Shown: piece after piece, positions 58,124 through 64,000 of the stretch | Layout of the letters: every line of letters begins with the position of its first letter | How positions within the stretch are numbered: the stretch's first letter is position 1 | Assembly (NCBI GenBank): GCA_022432975.1 | Contig: CM039510.1 | Location: 13,218,301-13,282,300 of the forward strand | DNA: 64,000 bases | Direction: 5' to 3' | Source: Begonia masoniana | Taxonomy: Eukaryota > Streptophyta > Magnoliopsida > Cucurbitales > Begoniaceae | Program-made: the position numbers and the translations under genes | The notes under the pieces: model-generated | Database searches by the model: none | Told to the model about the DNA's origin: nothing | What the model saw: the letters and a program-made list of their open reading frames with translations, nothing else

Positions 58124-58356
58124 TCTCTTCGAACAGAATTCATTTCCAATCCTCAATTGACGATCTTCTCAGACTTTACATTTAGATACAATTGTCCCTA
58201 AGCTTCTTAACATCACATGGATTGACTATTGTCTAAAAATTTAATAGCTCTTGGGTGGTGATTTACTTTCGCCCTTAAGTTCGCTGACTTTAATCCTGGC
58301 CATAATGTACTATAACCCAAACTTCACACTTCCACTTGTAATGAATTCGCATAAAC
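58124..58356 (-). mobile_element. Second piece of the inverted element's internal sequence
   Basis: Follows the right TSD of the solo LTR and runs to the next LTR at 58357. No domain seen. Its remaining internal part and 5' LTR are missing or lie beyond the next insertion. Confidence 0.5.
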
Positions 58357-59499
58357 TGTAACACCCGGCCTTTTGGCTGTAATTATTTTCCGAATCATTT
58401 TGCGAGATTTATTTAATATTAATTCAATATGTTTTTTTTGGGGACCAAACTAATGTGTAGCTAAACGAAACACTAAGTTTGAATTGCATGGAAGGGCAAA
58501 TTGGGGAGAAATTAAGGTTGGTGGGAGATAGCCAATGGTTAGTTGACACTTGGCAACTTGTTGAAAAAGTTATGTTCTTCCTCCTACGTGAAGCCTTCAT
58601 TCCACTTCTCTGCTCCTTCCCTTCCTCCTCTGTTTTCACTCTTCCAGGCGGCTGAAACAAAGCTTCACACTTTGTTTCTCCTCTTCTATTTTCTTCAGTG
58701 AAGGTAATTTCCGTCGGTAGTTAACAAGTTAACTACACTATTTACTGATTTTGAGAAGTTTAGGGTTAATGACCGTATAATCACGTTTTAGGTTTACAGA
58801 CTACTGAAAACCGAGACGTTCGAGACTTCTAACACCGCAGCAAATAGGTAAGTTCATATCCGTAGGTTGGCCCTTAAAGCCCTACATCACGGAGACTCTA
58901 GGTTTTTCTTCTGTCGGGAGGTTTTGGGTAGAGAAAGTTAGAGTTAAATTCTGAGTTATCTGTTTTCTCTTTAGATTCTGTTGTATTATTCTGTTAACTG
59001 CTGTTTCAAGTTAAGCACCGTGAAGGTTCATGCATACACATTTTACCAAAAGTTCATGCAAAACAATGTTTTCTGTACACGATTTTGAAGTTAAGAAAGA
59101 TAAAACAGAATCTGAATGTAATGTATTAGTTAAGTGTGGGACGGGGACTGGCCCTCTGGTTTTATCCCCCCTGGGATTCTGAAAAATTGTCCTTGCCAAG
59201 GACCCTCTGGTTTTATCCCTCCGTGGGATTGTGAAAAACTACTGAATATCTGAATGTGCCTGAAAGTGCACCTACTGTTTGCCAGTTCCCCTATAAGCCC
59301 CACTTATACCCCTCTGCCACTGTAACGTAATGTACTGCTCTGTCACTGTATTTCTGAAAAGTTCATGCATATCATTCTACATCACAGCATTTCTATATGT
59401 TCTTACTGAGTTTTAGTCTCATAGGTGAACTCCCTGATGTAGGTACTGAACCCGAAGATGAGGAATTTGTGCCTCAGACTGATGAATAGGTGGCTGGTG

Positions 59500-59875
59500 T
59501 GTGATGACCCGAATGTGCAAGTATGTGTACGATGGCTGCACGAACCGGAACCCGGATGGCGGTACGTCCGCGCGGGCGAGCCGGAAGGTGACAGGTCGTA
59601 AAAAGGGGGTCGTCACAATCCCACATCGCTTGGGGAAGTATGTGGAAATGAAACATATGTAAAAGAGACCCTCCCAACATAGCAAGACGCGTTTTGGAGC
59701 TCAATTGACAACGGATCCCATAAGAACTCCGAAGTTAAGAGGGCTTCGGCGAGAGTAATTCCAGGTTGGGTGACCTTCCGGGAAGTTCTCTCGCCAAACA
59801 AAGCCGTGAGGGGAGGATATTAGGCTGCGGCCCAATCCCCAGAGCGGACAATATCTTGCTGGAAACAGGGGTCGT
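59500..59875 (+). mobile_element. Cassandra-type LTR (TRIM) with 5S rRNA-like domain, TSD TGGTG
   Basis: Starts TGTGATGACCCGAATG and is flanked by TGGTG (59495-59499, 59876-59880). Uninterrupted LTRs at about 33220 and 57000 show that the flanks were originally adjacent. It holds AATCCCACATCGCTTGGGGA, a 5S-like region and a GCGGACAATATCTTGCTGG block near the end, all usual in this class. The 3' end reads GGGGTCGT, not the expected CA, so the last bases may be lost. Solo LTR, no internal part. Confidence 0.8.
59713..59795 (+). other. 5S rRNA-derived domain (not a 5S gene)
   Basis: GGATCCCATAAGAACTCCGA, AGTTAAGAGGGCTTCGGCGA and GTTGGGTGACC line up with the central and 3' parts of plant 5S rRNA, including the A box and C box of the RNA polymerase III internal promoter, with about one difference in eight by eye. 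The 5' third of 5S rRNA is not present. Cassandra elements carry this domain, so it is part of the LTR. Confidence 0.85.
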
Positions 59876-60479
59876 TGGTGGATCGAGCTCATGGGGGGTT
59901 TGGTTGTTGCAGCCAGACATGTTTCTGACCCGAGGTTTAAGTTTTTAAAGTATATTCTATATCTGTAAAGTCTTCTGGAAATTTTGGTTTTGTTGTAAAA
60001 ACTCCTCTTTTGGTAGATTCTGCAATTGCATGTTAGGTTCTGTACTGATTCTGAGGTTTTTCCTTTAAAACAAATGTGCAAGTTCTGATGTCTCAGTTTT
60101 AGAAACCACTGTATTTGACAGTTAAATTTATATTGTAAAGTATGTTCTACAACCTTGTTTAGAATCGGGTATTGAAAGTCCACCACTTTCATGCCTTCTG
60201 TTTGTGCTGTATTAGACAGTTGAATTATGTTCTGAGGTATTCTGGAAATTGTCTGGGATATTTTTCCTCTTTTAGGGCTCGCATGGATTTTTCCCTGATT
60301 CTTGAGATAATCATGCAGTCGGTTTTCTTGGTTTTCTGTTGTGTTTTCTGATATGTTCAAAATCATGCTGTGAAGTGTTTTGTTTTCTTGAAGTGTGAAG
60401 TTTGCAAATTCTCTGTTTAAACGGCTTCTGTTTTCAAGTGATCCTGTCAAAAGTTGCCAAATTCTGCCCCTTTTAAACT

Positions 60480-60960
60480 ACATCTTCCGATCACGTTCAC
60501 TGCTGTTTTAAGCGTACATCCTCCGATAGTCACTGTTGACATTTTGTCTTATTTCATCCACTGGTGAACAGTAGATTTTATCTCTGTTTTTGTTACTTCT
60601 GCCGATTTCATCTGCTGTCTGTATCTTCCGGTTGACATCATCCATCTTCCGGCTGACGTCATCATACCTGCCGAATTCATCTGCTGCCTATATCTGCCGA
60701 TGATGTCATTACATCTTCCGATGATGTCATCACACATTCCGATTTCATCTGCTGCCTATATCTGCCGATGACGTCATTACATCTTCTGATGACATCATCA
60801 CACATTCCGATTCCATCTGCTGCCTATCTCTGCCGATGACGTCATCCACATCATCTAGCCATGTCATCTGCCTAAATCTTCTGGTATTATTTCTGCTTAC
60901 ATCTACCGATTTCACTTGATGCTTGCTTCTTCCGTCAACGCCTTCTGCCAGCTTATTTAC
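60480..60960 (-). repeat. Array of CGGAAGATG / CGGCAGATA cores with TGACGTCA sites in the LTR
   Basis: On the plus strand CATCTTCCGAT, TATCTGCCGATGA and CATCTGCTG(C/T) blocks alternate, with TGACGTCA at 60654, 60769 and 60837 and TGATGTCA/TGACATCA variants between. A 61-bp period, CATCTGCTGCCTATATCTGC to the next, is visible at about 60680-60830. Confidence 0.75.
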
Positions 60961-61241
60961 TTTTGTTTCATCACTTCCTGCTTTTCTTCTACTATCCATT
61001 TTGCGTTCCGATTCTGTTAACTGTTTTCCCGTTTGATTTCGAATCCAGAGAACTCTCTCCCACTGTCAATGTGTTAAAATTATAATGTTCTCCTTCTGAA
61101 AACTTTTAAGGAGTTGTCTTAAAAGTCCGGTCTGTTATGTTCAAAAAAAAAATATGTGCCCGTTTTCTGTTAAATGCCCGAAGTGATGGCTGGGTTCTCG
61201 GATCCCTCTGATCGGGATCCAGATTCGGGCCGTCACAGTTG

Positions 61242-61252
61242 TGGTATCAGGG
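61242..61252 (+). other. Primer binding site of the second gypsy element
   Basis: TGGTATCAGGG, 4 bp after the LTR end, differs by one base from the initiator Met-tRNA complement seen at 17883. Confidence 0.8.
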
Positions 61253-61395
61253 AGACAAGGTTTTAAAACCGATTCTGTGAATTGTCTGACTGCACAACCG
61301 CCACGTGAGATCGCTCCTCCAACTGTAAGTGTTTAAATCCCTGTCAAAGTTCTGTTTATTAAATTAGGTTATTCTGTTTATATGGTCTATTAGAA

Positions 61396-64000
61396 ATGGT
61401 GAGAGGACATCAGGAAGAGTCAAGTGAATGCTCTCTTGCCATTGACCGACTAACCGAACTGGTGGGAGTACAGTCCCGCATGGTGGAACGTATGATGGCC
61501 AGAGAAGACAGCGGGAACAATAACAATAATAACCATGGAAATGCTTCACGTGACAACAATGGAGATAGATTCCGGCGACTCCAGCCGCCTTCATTTGATG
61601 GACTGTCTATAGACCCGACCCGTGCTGAAACCTGGATTCGAACAATGGAGAAGATGTTCAGTTATGCAGAGGTGGAAGACAACAAGAAAGTTAAGTGTGC
61701 CACGTTCTATCTCATCGAAAGTGATGGATTTTGGTGGGACACAGTGCAGTCGACTACAGTGGCATTAAGCTGGGAAGGATTCACGAAAATCTTCAACCAG
61801 AAGTACTTTGACCGAGGAGTGAGGAAGGAAAAGTTGCTTGAGTTCTCTCGGCTGCAACAATATGGGTCAGTGGCAGAATATGTTCAGAAGTTCGAATCAT
61901 TATCCCGATATGCAACACACCTTGTGGCCACTGATGAGAATAAGGTGCATCAATTTATTCAAGGTTTGAAGCTGAACCTCTTACGAGGAATTTCATATGG
62001 AGGATTTGATGAGGCTCCGTATACGAAGGTGGTGGCCAAGGCTTACCAGTTAGAAGCCTTAGAAATAAATCTCAGAGACAAAGGGATTCAACAAGGGGGA
62101 TTATTCGGAATGCCCCTCAACAACAACAACAACAAAGAGGTCAGAATTTACAACCTCAACAGCAGCAGAACAGGGGCATCAAAAGGGCCAATGAAACCAT
62201 CCTTTATCAAGACAAAGGAAAGAGACCAATGGGGGCTCCTCAACTTTCTGTATGCCCGCGGTGCCAGAAGCCTCACAGAGGGGAATGCAGACTTGCTACT
62301 GGCCAATGTTTTCGATGTGGCAAATGAGGCCATCATGTTCGGGATTGCCCGATACCGGACACGAGACCAAACCTTGCCGTACCTAGGGTGTTTGCAATGA
62401 TGGAGGATGTTGATGATGCTGATCAACACACAGCAATTACAGGTACAATCTTGATATGTAATGTACTTGCTTATACCTTGTGGGACACGGGGGCCACACA
62501 TTAGTTTGTGGCCATGGACTTCGTAGTTAGACAGAAGTTTTGTAGTACGTCGTCAGATCAGTCCTACAGCATTATGCTACCGTCCAGAGAGTTTATTCAC
62601 TCCGAGCAGGTTGTACGGGGTGATATAGTGTCAGTAGGAGACCAGAAGTTGTATGCCAGTCTTATCATTATCGGTATGAAAGAATACGATGTGATTCTGG
62701 GGATGGACTGACTGTTTAGACATGACGCCACCATCAACTGTAGGTCCGGGCTTGTGTCATTTAAACGCCCGAACAAGGTAGAGTTCTCCTATCAGGCAGT
62801 ACCAAAGGAACACCATGTGCCGGTTATATATTCCTTGAAAGCTCAACAGCTGATGAGGTCAGGATGCGTCGGATTTCTTGCCCACGTAGTTGATGTTCAG
62901 AGGCAAGGGGTGGTGGAACTTCAAAATATTCCCGTAGTCCGAGACTTCCCTGAGGTTTTCCTAGATGACCTACCGGGATTGCCACCCATTCGTGAGATCA
63001 AGTTCGAAATCGATGTATATCCTGGTACTGAACCGGTATCGAAGAATCCGTACCGTATGGCGCCGATTGAGTTGAGGGAGTTGAAGACTCAGCTGAAAGA
63101 ATTGGTGGACAAGAGTTTTGTGCGCCCTAGTTTCTCTCCGTGGGTGCTCCCGTCTTGTTCGTCAAAAAGAAAGATGGGTCCCTATGTATGTGCATCGATT
63201 ACCGTGAGCTGAACAAGTTGACTATCAAGAATAAGTACCCGTTGCCGAGGATCGATGATTTATTTGATCAACTACAAGGGGCACGGGTATTTTCTAAAAT
63301 TGACTTACGCTCTGGCTATTACCAGTTGAAGGTCAGAGCTGATGATATTCCAAAGACCGCCTTCAGGACCCGGTACGGGCATTACGAGTTCTTGGTGATG
63401 TCGTTCGGGTTAACTAATGCTCCAGCAGCATTCATGGACCTGATGAACAGGATATTCCAAGATTTCTTGGATAAATTTGTAATCGTTTTCATCGATGACA
63501 TTCTGGTTTACTCTAGAAGTAAGGCCGAGCACGAGGAGCACTTGGCAATTGTGCTATCAACTTTGAGGCAGCATCAATTATTTGCCAAACTATCAAAATG
63601 TGAATTCTAGCTGAGTAGAATTAATTTCCTAGGCCACGTGGTGTCTGCTGAAGGAGTGTCTGTGGACCCGGCCAAGATTGAGGCTGTAAGAGACTGGCCA
63701 AGGCCGAGGAATGCAAGCGAGGTACGAAGCTTTATCGGACTAGCTGGTTATTACAGGAAATTCATCAAGGGATTTTCTGTGATAGCGAAGCCTATGACCA
63801 GCTTGACGAGGAAGGAAATCAAGTTCAAGTGGTCTGAAGCATGTGAGGTGAGCTTTCAGACACTCAAACAAAAATTAACCACTACTCCTCTATTAGTATT
63901 GCCGATTGAATACGGCAAATTCAGCGTATATTGTGATGCTTCCAAGATTGGATTGGGGTGTGTACTAATGCAAGAGGGGAAAGTTATAGCATACGCATCC
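61396..64000 (+). pseudogene. Decayed gypsy gag-pol (chromovirus type), cut by the window end
   Basis: Gag starts at ATG 61396 (MVRGHQEES) with the GDRFRRLQPPSFDG block shared in form with the element at 18034. Breaks: a frame change near 62090-62125, a TGA inside the zinc knuckle (CFRCGK then TGA then GHHVRDC, about 62320), TAG at 62502-62504 just after the protease-type GATH, TGA at 62709-62711, a one-base loss near 63140, and TAG at 63608-63610 after SKCEF. Reverse transcriptase (FIDDILVYS, about 63493) and the start of RNase H ([10 protein letters not shown], about 63930) are well preserved. Not functional. Confidence 0.92.

Larger units (their letters stand above)
58357..61237 (+). repeat. 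5' LTR of a gypsy element (family C), carrying a Cassandra-type insertion
   Basis: Begins TGTAACACCCGGCC and ends CGGGCCGTCACA, followed by a PBS. Without the 376-bp insertion (59500-59875) and TSD copy it is about 2.5 kb. It aligns with the solo LTR at 31198-33836. The 5 bp before it are TAAAC; the other end is outside the window. Confidence 0.9.

Noticed and set aside
59713..59795. A functional 5S rRNA gene
   Set aside because: Lacks the 5' third and has many changes; explained as the 5S-derived domain of a Cassandra-type LTR.
59701..60450. 249-codon minus-strand open frame
   Set aside because: It crosses the edge of the Cassandra insertion and the LTR; any real product would have to span an insertion boundary. 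Chance frame.

Overview
The window is plant nuclear DNA. It holds two intron-rich genes with GT-AG introns, one of them for a chloroplast-envelope metal pump, set in a dense, nested pile of LTR retrotransposons. Codon use and element types suggest a dicot; I cannot fix the family.

Layout. 1-3091 is a decayed Ty1/copia element (gag, integrase, reverse transcriptase and RNase H pieces, then a probable 3' LTR). 4431-12393 is an intact 13-exon HMA1-type P1B ATPase gene (820 codons). 13050-28200 is an old Ty3/gypsy element cut by three later insertions that can be ordered from target-site duplications (TSDs): two solo LTRs of one family in opposite orientation (13652-14988, and 15600-15649 joined to 26226-27557), and inside the second a very young 10.6-kb Tekay/Del-like chromovirus (15650-26225). 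28813-34048 is an LTR carrying a second, inverted solo LTR (31198-33836). 34049-36005 is AT-rich with a tandem repeat of about 196 bp. 36222-42730 is a 12-exon gene for a 422-residue protein with four CxxC motifs (DnaJ-type zinc finger), whose intron 4 carries a small gypsy remnant. 43931-51300 looks like retroelement sequence containing a 4.7-kb hierarchical tandem array. 51460-51822 is a broken piece of an EBP1/PA2G4-like gene. 51829-64000 is another nest: an inverted LTR plus internal sequence, a solo LTR inserted in that, and the 5' part of a decayed gypsy element whose LTR contains a Cassandra-type insertion with a 5S rRNA-like domain.

The two host genes look functional and unrelated. 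Metal transport into or out of plastids is the role known for the HMA1 family; the second gene is conserved-looking but I do not recognise its function.

The most unusual signals are in the LTRs. At least five LTRs that share little else carry independent arrays of a short core close to ATCGG-N-AGATG, often beside TGACGTCA palindromes. The sister LTRs of the young chromovirus differ almost only in array length (about 6 versus about 39 units of 43 bp). The 4.7-kb array at 45505-50198 has spacing of 100 + 25n bp over most of its length, with a hairpin in each unit.
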